Shown: piece after piece, positions 22,950 to 35,210 of the stretch | Position numbering within the stretch: position 1 is the first letter of the stretch | Layout: each line of letters opens with the position of its first letter | Assembly (NCBI RefSeq): GCF_026745355.1 | Contig: NC_079206.1 | Location: 41,897,036 to 41,961,035, forward strand | Source of the DNA: Beta vulgaris subsp. vulgaris | Lineage: Eukaryota; Streptophyta; Magnoliopsida; Caryophyllales; Amaranthaceae | Direction: 5' to 3' | Length of the DNA stretch: 64,000 nucleotides | Translations under genes and position numbers: made by a program | The notes under the pieces: model-generated | The model's input: the letters and a program-made list of their open reading frames with translations, nothing else | Database searches by the model: none | Told to the model about the DNA's origin: nothing

Positions 22950-23412
22950 TGTATAGTTAGCACCCAAGTCTACTGGCAGACACAAGCCATTTTGTTCGGC
23001 ATGAAACTTTTAGGATGCAACCTCGTCACGGTGAGACAAGCCATTCTTATTGATTTTCCGAGATGGCACTATCAGCCACCAAAAAAGACAAAATAAAGAG
23101 AATCTTCCCTCAACAATATTCATCTCAGTCGAACACATGTCAACGGATTTCGCATCCTATCAGATGAACAATACTCCTATAAATAGCCAAATGGTACTAT
23201 TCTGCAGGTACATTCGAAATACTACTTTCTTTTTTTATCTATCTCTCTCTCTAAATCCTTAATGGACACATACTGAATTGAGTGTCGGAGGGGGTTTCCT
23301 CGCACCCCCCCCCCCGAGGGTAGTTTACGTTTGCTCTCTTGTAGCCTTCTAGTCCCGGACGCCCCACAATTATTGACGGATATCACTGAGATCCACCACC
23401 ATTGCCACACCA
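22950..23412 (+). repeat. Probable 3' LTR of element A
   Basis: The region starts TGTATAGTTAGCACCC after GATATTGGGGCTC (polypurine-like) and ends GCCACACCA. It has CTATAAATAG at 23177-23186, and further on GAGTGTCGGAGGGGG with a C run, typical of the R/U5 part of plant gypsy LTRs. The 5' partner is outside the window, so the limits rest on TG...CA only. Confidence 0.6.
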
Positions 23413-25126
23413 AAACAATTACATCAACTAAAGTATTTATACGACTAATACAATTTGACTAACCATGTTAATGATTAAGGGGAAAAAATAACAAACTAGC
23501 TAGCAATCTTCAACTTACCCCTTTACAAGATCCACCACCAAATTAATGTGTTCATCTTTGTTGTTAACTTCTTTGCATTGGGAAAGAAAGGATTCAGTTT
23601 TGGTTGAAGAATAAGGGCGAGTATTTTTGGAGAGCAACAAAGTTTAGAGGATCAAATATAAATCCTTTTTTGTATTATTTTGCCAGGACTGTCAGTTGAT
23701 TTTAAATTTATTGGAATTCATACATCTATCATTAATTCGAGCTTTAGTTGTTAAATTTCATATATTTCAAAAAAGGATGATACTTTAGTGATAATTGTGA
23801 AAATATCATCACCAAATCAATGAAAGTCGAGTGGCCCTAGCGCCACAAGTTGCAAACTCAGCAACCCCTTTTCTTTTTTATTTGTTTTGCTAAAATCAAA
23901 AAAATGGCAAAATTTGTAAAGATGAAATAAATTTAGGATTTTGATAGTGTAGGGAACTATGTAAAACAAAATCAGCAGCCCTGAAAAAAATTGCAATTGA
24001 CGCAGTCGCTTGCATGTGGCACAAGTTCAGTGCATTGGACAAACATCAGGAGAACGAAACGCGACGCTCCTGCGAGTAACACAAATAATCTGCAGCATGT
24101 CGCGCGATCTTTAAGGAAAGTTGTTGGGTAACCTATCCAATAGATCCTATCTTGGGCACTTGGGCTACGAAAATAATGTTTAATCAATTATGCAAATTAA
24201 TTAATTAATCATTAGAATTAATATTGACATGATGAATTAATTGAATCAGAATAATTAGTATATATGTACTATTTTTTCATTATGTGTTAATATTTTATAG
24301 CTTTTTGGCTTTATTATTATAATAGCATGTAAATGCGAGATTTATTTTTTTAATAGCATGAGTTGCTTGACTTATATTTATAGCATTTTATGCTTACTTT
24401 ATTGCATAAATATATATAATTGCGTCATTTACTTTTGTAGTAGATGAATGGTTGTCAATATTTGATATCAAATTTATGCATGCGTGTGTGATATTTGATA
24501 ATGTGTGCAGTGACTAGTACAACCCAAATTAGGATAGAAAACATTATATGCCTATCATCGTTCTTTTATTTTAATTTTAAATATGCTTTGCATGCAGTTA
24601 AGTATTTTTATAGTTTAATCAAATTACTTGTATGCAATTGAATGGAGAATCAAGGATAGGGATCCACTTGCACAAGAAAGGAAGCCCATGGAGAGTAATC
24701 CAATTGCTCATTATAGAGGCTTAAGAAGAGTGGTATCTTAGGATTAGAGGGCATACTAGGATCACTTTTACTATCACATTTTATTATTATTTTAAATGCT
24801 TATCAACTTCATGCATGTGGTTCTTTTATGCATGTGTTCACTTGTAATTGAACCGTGATAGTAAAGTTACGTCTCCTAGAAGTAATATTGAGTTTTTCCT
24901 TTTTCAAAACTAACACCTATGAAGTCTATAACTTAGAGTAATCTTCCCCGTCCCATTGAGGCATTGTTTTGATTTGTAGGATAGTAGGAATAATCTGAAA
25001 GGAGGGGAGTGCATGTTATTAATTGCTTTAGCTCAAAAAAAAAATCAAAAGTTCTAATTTTTGCAAAGAGATAGAATAATGACATAGGAGGTTATCTATC
25101 GACCAATTGTTTTAAGAGTTTACTTC
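23413..25126. other. AT-rich intergenic sequence, nothing recognised
   Basis: No repeat family or gene recognised. The short minus ORF 24187-23972 has no similarity I can name. Confidence 0.5.
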
Positions 25127-25410
25127 TTCATGTAAGCCCTAGGCCAAGTCTACGTCTAGATCTACATTTTCTCATAGGCCCCGTCCATGTCTAAGTTATG
25201 TTTTCTTATTCATGTAATCCTTAGCCCAAGTGTAAATTCATATCGACATTTCCATACAGGCCGAGTCCAAGTCTAGATCATGTTTTCTTATGCGTGGAAG
25301 CGATAGCCCAAATCTAAATTCATAATTACATTTCATGTAGGTTCAGTCCAAGTCTAGGTTATGTTCGCATATTCATGTAGGTCGTAGCCCAAATCTAAAA
25401 CCCCTATGCC
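25127..25410. repeat. 82-bp tandem repeat
   Basis: Units at 25127-25208, 25209-25290 and 25291-25371, then a partial unit. Each has TTCATGTAGG, AGCCCAAGTCTA, CATTT and CCAAGTCTAGGTTATGTTTT. Units differ at many positions, so it is old. Confidence 0.85.
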
Positions 25411-26089
25411 ATCTATATCTCCATGCAAGCCTAAATCCAAAATTTTAGGCCCATCTCGTTTCATGAACTTCTGACCCCAAGTTCATCATGTCTACATTTT
25501 CATGTAGGTGCACATTTTGTCTAGTCTGTTTGAATTTCGACCACTTTCAAGGTGCTCGAAAATGGCAATGGTAGAATATGAAGATGAAGATTAGGAGGAG
25601 AGGGGAAGGTATAGAGGTGGGAGGAAAGAGAAAGTTTGGAGATTTAGAATATAAACAATGGAGGAAGGTGGGAGGAAAGAGAGAAAAAAAACCTAATGGT
25701 GAAAGGGGTCTCTCAATAGTGAGAGTATTTTGAGACAAAAACATATCAAACCACAAGGGTAGTTAAGGAATTTTCCAAATGAGAGGGGAAATGTGAGAAT
25801 TAAGTCAAACCGCATGTGTACCTGAAGAATTTTTTTCGAGTTCAATTGCCATGGGTTATTTTCATGATGTAATGCTATGGTTACGATTATAAAAATTCCT
25901 GAGTTGTTTGGTTATTTACCAATTTGGTTTAGCATTACATAAATTGTCCAATATTAAATAGGTTTGTAGAGAAAGATTTTATAATCGAAGTCAAGATATT
26001 AATTTTATAAACTTTGAATTATAAGGTATATTTAATGATCTATTAACTTAGAATCTTTGTATCAAATATTCTTAGTCATTAAATATGGT
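25411..26089. other. Intergenic sequence, nothing recognised
   Basis: Contains a purine-rich part (25590-25740), whose minus-strand ORF is a low-complexity artefact. Confidence 0.5.
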
Positions 26090-26699
26090 TGTTGGTATTG
26101 TTGCTTTATAGTTAAAATCGCATTGGGTCTTGACAAGTTGGTTGGACGAAGTGGCGCATAACAGGAGGAACTACTTCCTTGAAGATGTCTAACCTTCGTA
26201 ACAACCGACTAAGCACAAGTAACTACCTGCTAGAATTTCTCCCTACTAACGGATAGTGCAGTAAATTCAGGCCAAGTTTAACACGATCTTACAAGCATGA
26301 AATTAGGAGATCATGGAGAAGTAAAATTTCGGTAGAAGATGGTCAATTTCAATAGCTATATTAGAAGAAGATTTCATTTGTCAAAGAAAAACATATAACT
26401 TATAGGCTCTAAAAGTTAATTATTATTTAGAAAGTTTTTCTGTATTTTTCTTCTACTAGTTTTACTTGTAATATTCAATGTGTTTGGGTGAGAGAAAAAA
26501 TTCAGAGAATATCCTTTAGATGAAAAGAGAAAAAGAACGAGAGGAAAGAGAAGACTTCTAGTGAAGTCAAAGTGAGTGTCATCAGTTCAGGGGGGAATTG
26601 AGTGACTAGGAAGAAGTTCGTAGAGGAACATAGAAGGTCCTTTTTAGATTGTAAAGAAAGAATCTTTTGGCCTATTTCATTTAAGAAAGTTGGGATTTA
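26090..26699 (+). repeat. Element C 5' LTR, left piece
   Basis: This stretch directly precedes T2, and the sequence after T2 continues to a copia primer site, so both are taken as one LTR of roughly 790 bp. There is no second LTR in the window to confirm the left end. Confidence 0.5.
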
Positions 26700-26714
26700 T
26701 ACTAGAGGAAAAAA

Positions 26715-27010
26715 CTAGAAGGGTTGTGCTTTAAGGGATTCGTTTGTTCAGAAAACGAAACCCTTAAGTATGAAGGCGTACGGTTAACCAAAAAACGCAG
26801 CCCTTTTGATACGAATGGCTGCAGTTCTTAAGGTAACCGTCGCCCTTTATATGAAGGGTTGTGGTTTTCCGAATAGGCGTAACCCTTCTGAAATGAAGAG
26901 TTAAGGTTTAATGACGCACGAGCCCTTTACTAAAGTGAAGGACGACATTTAGCCTAAAAACTGCAACCCTTCACTTTAGAAGGGATACGGTGAAGGGCTA
27001 AATGCAACCA
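26715..27010. repeat. T2 left subterminal repeats
   Basis: About eight alternating-orientation copies of an AACCGCAACCCTTC-like core (for example AACCCTTCTGAAATGAAGAG and AAACTGCAACCCTTC). They mirror 35885-36131. Confidence 0.8.
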
Positions 27011-27067
27011 TTCCCTTGACTAAAAAAAATGCACGCACACTAATTACTTAAAACTACACGAATTTCC

Positions 27068-27110
27068 TTCGCTCACTCACTCACTCACTCACTCACTCCC
27101 TCTCACTCAC
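27068..27110. repeat. (CACT)n microsatellite
   Basis: CTCA repeated about seven times, then interrupted copies. Confidence 0.9.
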
Positions 27111-27417
27111 TTACGCGCACTAACCACCGGAGCCCTAATTCAACCATCACTAATGATGGTTTCTCTTACGCCACCTTCACTCTCTCCTCTTCTCTTACGC
27201 ATACTTCAAGCTTCTTGCGGGTTTCGAGTTGCATGCGCCACCATCACACACCACCACCATGACGCAACACCACCTTCACTCTCTCTTCTCCTTCTCTTTC
27301 GGTAATTCCCCACCTTTTTTTATATTTTACTTATCAAAAACTTTAATGCAAACTGTTCGGTTCTAAGCTATGGGTGTTACTTATTTTTACTATTATTACT
27401 ACAAAATGTTCGTTTAA

Positions 27418-27620
27418 ATGTCTTGGAGGGTGAGAAGGGGGTTGGAAGGGAGTGGGGGAGCGTTGCGGAAGGTGGGTAGCGGGTGTGGGAGGGTGGGCAG
27501 GGGGTGGGGAGGTTGTGTGTGGGGGCGAGAAAGGGCTGGGGATGCTAGGCAGGGGTGGGGGAGGGTGGTCAGATCAGGATGGGGGGGAAGGCTGGGGATG
27601 GTGGGAAGGGGGTGAAAGTG
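27418..27620. repeat. G-rich array 1 of T2
   Basis: GGGGTGGGGAGG-like runs with almost no C on the plus strand. The plus ORFs MSWRVRRGLEGS and MGERCGRW here are artefacts of it. Confidence 0.8.
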
Positions 27621-27904
27621 AAGTATTATGCAAGGAAGAATAGGTCTTCTACTTGTAGTCGATGAGGTGATAGAGTGATTGCTAATCCTATATTCTTATG
27701 CTTTAGGTAAAATTTTGCTTTCACTATAGAAATAACTACTGCCTTTTGTGGATCAAATTCAAACTATTATGGCCATCCTCACATGTGTGGGACTATTCTT
27801 TTCGTACTTCAGTATATTATACTTGTTGATAACATTATGATAACAACTCACTTAGTCGCATAATCCTCTTTTAGTGTAGCACATTGATGTCGGATGATCA
27901 TGGG

Positions 27905-28538
27905 TAATCTTTTCGAGTCATTTAAGCCTAAATTCTTTTAAAATATGATAATATGAGGTATTATATGACTAGTATGTAGATTTTTTGGTTTGCACTAGTT
28001 GGTCGAATGTTGGGAACGTAAAATGTGATTTTAGTCCAATTTCGGTCTTTTCCCGTCCAATTAGTACTTTTCGTGTCATTTAACCCCAAATTATTTTTGA
28101 ACATGATAATATTACGTTATACATAAATATTAGTGTGTAGATGTTTAGGTTTGCATTAGATGTTGGTCGAATTTCGGGAAAGTAAATGTGATTTTTGGCC
28201 TATTTCCCATTTTCCGTCCAATTTGTAGTTTTCGAGTCATTTAACCCCAAATTCATTTTGAACATGATAATATCAGGTATTATGTAACCAGTGTGTACAT
28301 TTTTAAGTATACATTAGTTGTTGGTCGAATTTCTGGAACATAAATGTGATTTTAGACCTACTTGGGCCTTTTCCCGTCCAATTTGTACTTTTCGAGTCAT
28401 TTAACCCTGTATTATGTTTGAACATGATAATACAAGGTCTTATATAACTAGTGTGTATATTTTTAGGTTTCCATTAGTTGTTGCTGGAATTTCAGAAAGT
28501 TAAATTTGATTTTACGCCCATTTCGACATTTTTCCGTC
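27905..28538. repeat. T2 160-bp repeats, block 1
   Basis: About four units. Landmarks GGTCGAAT recur at about 28001, 28165 and 28323. Each unit reads TCGGGAACGTAAATGTGATT, TTAGGCCTA, CGTCCAATT, GAGTCATTTAACCCCAAATT, GAACATGATAATA and GTGTGTAGATTTTTAGG. Confidence 0.87.
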
Positions 28539-29890
28539 AAGGGGTGGGGGACGGGTGCGCAGGGGTGGGGGGAGGTGGGCAGGGGTAGGGGGTAGACAGG
28601 GGTGTTGTCTCTTGGTGGGCAGGGGTGCAGGAGTGGGGAGGTGTGCGGGGATGGGGAGGTGTGTAGTGGACAGGTGTGGGGTGGGGAGGTATGGGTGGGC
28701 AGGTCTGGGAGGTGTGTAGGGGTGGTCAAAGGTGTAGGGTACGAGGTGTGGGGGGCAGGGGTGTGCATGGGTAGGGAGGTGTGGGTGTGTGCAGACCACC
28801 TCTGCCCACTCTGCACATAACCACACCTCCCGTGCCCACCCCACACCTCCCCACCCATGCACACCGCTGTCGACCCACCCTTGGCCACCCACACCCTCTG
28901 TACACCCCCACCTTGTCCCACACCTGCCCACACACACCCTTTGCCCACCCCACACCCCTTCCGACCTCCCCACCCTCCCACACATGCCAACCACACACTT
29001 CCCCACCTGAGCACCCATACCCTCTGCCAACTCCACACCTTTGCCCACCTCCCCACCCCTCCCCTCCCCACCCCACAACCCTCCCCACCCTCAAACCTCC
29101 CACACCCTTGCCCACCCCACACCCTCTGCACATCCCTGCCCACCTCCCCAACGCCCTCCACAAACCACCTCTCACACCCCACCCACCTTACCCACACCCC
29201 ACCCACACCCACCCACCCACACCCCAACCACACACCTCTCTCAGAACCCCTACACACACCTCCCCCACCCCTGCACACCCATCACCAACCCCAACCCATG
29301 TCCACCCCTTTCCCACCCTTGCACAACCTCCCCAACACTCTACACACCCTACCCTGCACCCTGCACCCCTACACACCCTCCCACATCCCTACCCACCCCT
29401 CCCACACCCTTGCACATAACTCCCCCACCTCTACCCACCCCCTCAACCTACCGCCCACCCTCCTCCACACACTTGCACAACCCCGACCCCACACCCTCCC
29501 AACCTCTGCCCACCTCCCTAACCCCCCCCTCCAACCTCCTGCACCACCCCTTTTCCCTACACCACCACACCCATCCCCAACCCATGCCTACCTCCCCTAA
29601 CCCCCTCCACAACCCCCTGCACACCCCTCCTCCACCCTTACACACCTAACCTCCAACCCCCTTCCCACACCCCTGCCCCACATCTGCCTACCTCCCCCAA
29701 CCTCCTGCCCACCCTTCCTCCACCCCTGCACACCCCTCCCCAACCTCCTACCCAACCTCCTGCCCACCCTTCCTCCACCCCTGCACACCCCCCCCAACCT
29801 CTGCCCACCTCCCCAACCCTTCCCTCCCTCCCACACCTCTGCCCACCTCCCTCAACGTCCTACCCACCCCTCCCTCACCCCTTACCCCTT
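28539..29890. repeat. T2 G-rich to C-rich fold-back array
   Basis: 28539-28790 is G-rich (GGGTGGGGAGGTGTG), and at about 28790-28800 the plus strand switches to C-rich (CCCACACCTCCCC) until 29890. The two sides around the switch are inverted copies (GTGCATGGGTAGGGAGGTGT against ACACCTCCCCACCCATGCAC), so the array can fold back. All ORFs of 60-270 codons here, on either strand, are low-complexity readings. Confidence 0.85.
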
Positions 29891-29930
29891 AATACGACTC
29901 GTAATTTTTTTTCTTGAGCTATATTTATTA

Positions 29931-30965
29931 GGAAAATTTCACAAGATATAGCTCAACTATTCTCCGTTTTCTTTTATAAGTCCCAATTATAGATTATTCC
30001 CTACAGGTCATATGTTTAACAGTTTTAGACTTTTATAAGTCCGAGTTTACTTAAAACCTGATAAGAAGGTTCTTTTTTTTAAAAAATGTAGGACCCACCT
30101 CTCCTATCTCATTCACTTCTCATCCCATGCATCAGCTGGTCAAAAACAGAGGCTGAGCCACCCCTGCCCCCGCCTTCCTAACCTGACCCCTTTTTTTCAT
30201 TACCCATAATCTCTCTATTCCTCTCTCCACCCAACCCCACCCCAAGCCTCACCACCCCTCATTCTCTCTCGTCCACCCTTACCCTTCTCCTTCGTAAGAG
30301 AAGCTACCACATTAAGCCTGAAAACAGGGCAGAGCCATCCTTGCTGCCACCTTTCCAGCCTCACCTCTCATTCTCTCACACAACAATACCCTAATACTCT
30401 TTCTCTCTCCCGTGAAAAAAAACCCAAAATCCAAACACCCTCACCCTTCTCTCTCTCGCTCACCCCGTCACCTTTCTCTCTTCCTCTCGCTGGTGAACCC
30501 TCTCCCATGCCCAGACCCCTCTTTCCTTCGCTCTTCTCCCGGGTGCTGCTCCCCCATCAACCCTTACTCGCTGGAGTTTTCTTCCCCTCTTTCCTTCTCC
30601 CTCTTCCCAGATTCGCCTCCGCTGCTGTTGCTATTATTCGTTGCTACCGCCGGACTCGTGTCGTGACGCCGCCGTCCTACTGCCTAGTCTCGTCCGGGTT
30701 CCATTACCACTCGTCGGAGCTCTACTCTTGCAGCCATGGTGAGATGAAGATGAGAGAAAAGAGAGGAAATATAGGGATGTCAAAACTCAGGTGCTCTCAT
30801 TAAATTGTGAGTACGTGACATTCAACCTGGTATAGCAGGTTGGTTACTTGTTGGGTCTTATAAAAGTCACAAGATGTGAAACTTGGGACCTGCAATGAAT
30901 AATTCATAGTTGGGACTTATAACAGAGGATGGGTAATAGTTGAGCTATATCTTGTGGATTTTTCC
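29931..30965. mobile_element. Mutator-like (MULE) non-autonomous element inside T2
   Basis: Long inverted ends of about 115-130 bp: left GGAAAATTTCACAAGATATA then GCTCAACTATT, and right the reverse complement of GGAAAAATCCACAAGATATA then GCTCAACTATT. Flanking 9-mers TATTTATTA (29922-29930) and TATATATTA (30966-30974) match at 8 of 9, as expected for Mutator target duplications. The interior is C/T-rich and resembles a plant gene 5' leader and first exon. No transposase. Confidence 0.85.
30485..30806 (+). pseudogene. Gene-like segment carried by the MULE
   Basis: The CT-rich leader leads into a region readable as MPRPLFPSLFSRVLLPHQPL then CYRRTRVVTPP. GC content and CCGCCG/TCGCC texture are unlike the AT-rich surroundings and resemble a captured 5' UTR plus first exon. 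I do not recognise the protein. Confidence 0.25.
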
Positions 30966-32329
30966 TATATATTATTGTAGTACTTGTACAATTTCAGGGA
31001 GATTGCTGAATTGCATATGGCGGACAGATCGGGTAGTGAAGACACTTCCGAGGATGAGATGTACGATGAGAGAAAGGAACGGGATAAAGGTGATCTCAAG
31101 GATCGAGATCTTGAGTGTGAATTCATTACTATGCTTGAGAGCATAGAGGATTAAAATGCTCTCATGGGAAAGGATTACGTGCAAGACTGACCTCTCCGCG
31201 AAGAGTTATGTGCAAGAAGTTCAAGAATTGGTAGGAAATCATCGGAGACGAAAAAGAGGAAAGGAAGGCGACCTACAAAGTCACTAGGGAAGCACACCCT
31301 AATGAATTTGGAGTACGATCGTTTATGGCAACCTTGTGGAAAGTGACAACATAAGTATGACATGCAAATTGCCCTTTACATGCAGAAACTTTCCATTGTG
31401 CACTCATGGAAAGAGGTATCGGAGGGCTAGAACAAGTGTCTATGGGAGAATACTAGGGTAAGGTTCACATACAATAACGTTTACTTTCTTCATTATTTAG
31501 TTATATATAAGTCTAATATTAATGATATCAGATAAATTACAACAATTGTGAAAACTAATATGTGAAATGCGTTTTGTTGTAGAAACTTTTCAATATCGAA
31601 GATAATGAAGCAAATAAGAGCCTATTTCTATCCACGGTTGCCGAGAGATTCAGAGATTTCAAGGTTAAGTTAGTGTCTGGGTGGATAACTAAGCAGAGGA
31701 AAGTTGTAGGTACAGAGAAGAAGAAAATCTATAGTGTAGCAACGCCATCCGGTTCTCACGCTTCAGCGGAAGCATCAGCCGAGCCTTCCAAATTACCATT
31801 TATGATATGAAAGAATATCAAACCTGAAGAGCGGAAAGCATTTGTTGCCAAAAACACTACCCCACAAGCTATTGTAAGAATATTTTAATAATATTTAACT
31901 ACACTTAGCTCCAATATTTTTGTATTAACCTTTGTTTGTATTTGTGTTTTAGGCAAGACGTGAGAAAAGTAGCGCGAGTCGAAAAGCTAGGAAGTATTAT
32001 CATCATTTGGGTGCGCATTCGTACAATGAGGCGAGACAAAAGTGGGTGTTCACCCATTACCCCGCAACTGGGTCGACAACGACAATGGAGACTAACGCTA
32101 CCACCATAGTTACACTGGCTCGGCACCCAGATAGAGTCCTCGATTGATGGTGTTCGATGCATGGAGCTGATGTAAAGGGAAAACGAGTCTTGCCTGATCT
32201 CGGTACAGAAAAGATAGACAACGCCATTGTAAGTAGACAAAAAATTTCTTTTGCTTATATTCCAAGTGATGTTGCCACAATTTGGTGTTGAATATGATAA
32301 TATGAAGTTGAAAGTAAATATTTACAATA

Positions 32330-32645
32330 TGCCCACATCTTCAAATTATATGATGTTTTGGGAACGTAAATGTGATGTTACGCCTATTTTGGCAATTTCG
32401 CGTCCAATTCTTAGATTTTGAGTCATTGAACCCCAATTTCTTTATTACTATATAAGGTATAATATAATTAATGTGTAGTTTTTAACTTAAATTTATTGTT
32501 GGTCGAACTTTGAGAACATAAATGTGATTTTAGGCCTGTTTTGGCCGTTTCGCTTCCAATTCATAGATTTTGAGTCATTTAGCCCCAATTGCTTTTTGAT
32601 TATGGTTATATATGGTATAATATAAATTTTTCATTAACGTGCATT
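32330..32645. repeat. T2 160-bp repeats, block 2 (between exons)
   Basis: Two units, for example TTTTGGGAACGTAAATGTGA, CGCCTATTTTGGCAATTTCG and CGTCCAATTCTTAGATTTTG. Confidence 0.85.
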
Positions 32646-33432
32646 TCTCTATTATCATTATGTAGATTGGCTTGAAGGGAAAAAAAAAGACGTATCTGGC
32701 GAAGTCACTCCCAAAGGACACATCGTTACATTACATCAAACTTTAGAACGGGACCACAATGGATGCAAGAGGGGCATAGGAGGTGTTCGCTTTGGATTGA
32801 GAAAGGTATATGGAAATCAATACACTACAACGACAAAATCACATCTAAGTAGTGTGAATTCGACGGCTGTAAATGTAAATGTGAAGTTTATCAAGGCTGC
32901 AATTCAGGAGGAGCTGAGGGAGGAGATGCCACATAACTTCAACGCCATATTGGGGTAAATGGGTTTACTGACTTTTTCACTGAGTAAGGGAAGTAGTGTC
33001 ATTGTTCCTTTATCTGATCCACCTCCAGTACCCCGAGTTGAAGGTAATCACTTATTCTGCTTGCTTTATTAAACAACTATTGTACTTTTTTCAATGGAGT
33101 TTTTCAATGAACTAATATAAATGGAGTTTTTTTTGAAGGAGGAGACCACATGTGAACTCTTAGCTCGATGACACGGTTCTGCTAGATTCATTCTAGTAGC
33201 ATATGGCCATGCACAACCCCTACGTGACCGAGTTTGCTTGCATAACCAGTAAGTGGACGAAAACCACTGTGTGGTCACCATCAATAAAATCGTCATGAGT
33301 TTTGAAGAATTATCTCTTCTGCTACTGCAGCCAGAAGTTGATCTACATTTGCTGAGCCATGTAGTTGGAAGTTATGTTATATGGTTGCATTCATTAGTGT
33401 GGTTTTTTCAGATGACCTACAATGATTAACTT

Positions 33433-33463
33433 ATTATATATATATACACACACACACACACAT
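33433..33463. repeat. (TA)n(CA)n microsatellite
   Basis: TATATATATATACACACACACACACACA within non-coding sequence of T2. Confidence 0.9.
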
Positions 33464-33531
33464 GCGTCTTTTGTTTTCTATTTCCTGTGATATATTGTTA
33501 GTAATAACTTTACTTTTAACTAATTACTAGG

Positions 33532-34653
33532 TTTCGGGAAAAGTCGGTTCACATGATAAGAAGGTGAAGGCAAATGTTTCATGTGCAAATAACCCACTTA
33601 TTTCCGATCAAGAGGTATTTCGAGGCCTCACTATTCCATGCTTTTGGTTGCATGAGTGCGCTAGTGATGTACCCGACGATAGTGCAATAGAGTTTGTTTT
33701 GGGGCCGCAATAATTACACTACCTTGAGGAGTCATCGACATTCATTTCTAAGGTCGATATCAAAGAATTCTTATGTGGGGAAGAGTTATGTGTTTCCATG
33801 ATACAAAATGTCATGAGGTAATACATAATAAGTATATTATATATGTTTAATTAGTTTTCAATTCAACTTCCATAATAAGCAAGTTTACTAGTAATAAATA
33901 TTTCTCAGGTAATTATACAATGAATTGATTGGAACATCAAATGGCCCAATAATGTTTTGTTATTATGTCCAAACATATTGCAAGATGATAATTGCTTGAA
34001 AAACAAAGTCGAAGTGAGAGATTACATCGAAATGAGTTTCAGCGCATTATCTCGTTTAGGAGCTCATCTGATCATCCTTGTCCCGTATTTTGGAACAAAG
34101 GTATTGTTTGTTAAACCCGATTTACTTCTATTTATTCAATTATTAGGTTCTAGTTGTTCTATGATTAATACTATATTTCCTTATTGTTGTAGCACCCATT
34201 GGACACTGATTGCAATATGTTTGTCAACTAACGAAGTCAACCACTTCGATTATTTGCGTCGACAACCACCACGATCCTTATTACTCAATCATTGTCAAAT
34301 AGGTGGCCTAACCAAAATTAAATATATGCGTACTTATTAATATTACATGATCTTATAATGATGTTTTGATGCAGTGTGATGAAAAAAACTATTGGACGAA
34401 GACTTACAATAGCAAAAACTCCTATTTGGATATCAGTCGAGGTAATATGAGTAATTTGTTTGTCCATATGTATAGAAACATCATTTTTCGCAACATACTT
34501 ACACACATCTAACATGAATGCCATTGGATTCATGTTTTGGTGAATTTAAAAGTGTCTGCAGCAAGATGATGGCCTTGCATGTGGCTATTATGTGATTAGG
34601 TTCATATTCGATATCGTCAACCATTGCACTAACATCTATGATCTTCAAATGGT
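33532..34653 (+). pseudogene. Ulp1-like (C48) cysteine protease domain in T2
   Basis: Pieces in order: NPLISDQEVFRGLTIPCFWL at about 33590; DYIEMSFSALSRLG near 34020; THWTLIAICLS with the catalytic His at about 34195; VNHFDYLRRQPP with the Asp at about 34240; and QQDDGLACGYYVIRFI with the catalytic Cys at about 34560-34610, followed by a GTATGT splice donor. This His-Asp-Gln-Cys layout is that of SUMO-type proteases, which plant CACTA and Mutator-like elements often carry. Catalytic residues are kept although frames are broken (TAA near 33710). Confidence 0.75.
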
Positions 34654-34734
34654 ATGTAACTTATTAGTATATTATGTTTGTTTAGTTTAGATCGGTGAGT
34701 AATAGTTAATTGTTTAGAAACCAAAGTAGCACAT

Positions 34735-35210
34735 ATTCGCAATAGAGGTCTTTTAAGGCCTATTTTGCCCTTTTTGCGTCGAATTATTAGATTTTAATTC
34801 ATTTAACACCAAATTATTTTTGAACATGATAATATAAGGTATTATATAACTAGTGTGCGAATTCTAGGCTACATTTGTTGTTGATTGAATTTCGCGAACG
34901 TAAACATGATTTTAGGACTATTTTGGTCGATTTGCGTCCAATTTTACTTGAGTCATTTCACCCAAAAGTCTTTTATCACTATTGTGTAGATTTTTAGGCT
35001 TGCATTAGTTATTGGTCGAATATCGGGAACGTAAATGTGATTTTAGGCCTATTTTTGCCTTTTTGTGTCCAATAATTAGATTTTAAGTTAATTAACTACA
35101 TTTTTTTATGAATAATACTAAATAAGGTATAATATACCTAGTGTGTAGATTTTTAACCTTCAATTTATTTTTCGTTGAATTTCGGAAAGGTATATGTAAT
35201 TTTTAGAACT
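34735..35210. repeat. T2 160-bp repeats, block 3 (between the last exons)
   Basis: About three units with AGGCCTATTTTGCCCTTTTT, GAACATGATAATATAAGGTA and ATATCGGGAACGTAAATGTG. It lies between the Cys-containing exon and the last exon. Confidence 0.85.

Larger units (their letters stand above)
1..23412 (+). mobile_element. Element A: degraded Tat-lineage Ty3/gypsy retrotransposon, host of a nested element
   Basis: The element enters from the left edge (gag), is interrupted at 1668-16519 by element B, and resumes at 16525 with the rest of its protease. It continues with RT and second RNase H up to about 18575, tandem repeats, an antisense ORF on the minus strand and a probable 3' LTR ending near 23412. 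The Tat assignment rests on the gag layout, the VDGGSSANI protease motif, the VDGSS-type second RNase H and the antisense ORF after pol. No integrase is visible between RNase H and the antisense ORF, so that part seems deleted. Frames are broken throughout. The 5' LTR lies outside the window. Confidence 0.8.

Noticed and set aside
28463..29836. Many overlapping ORFs up to 271 codons on both strands (Gly/Trp/Val-rich or Pro/His/Thr-rich)
   Set aside because: They are readings of the G-rich/C-rich array. They show no domain and are open in several frames at once.
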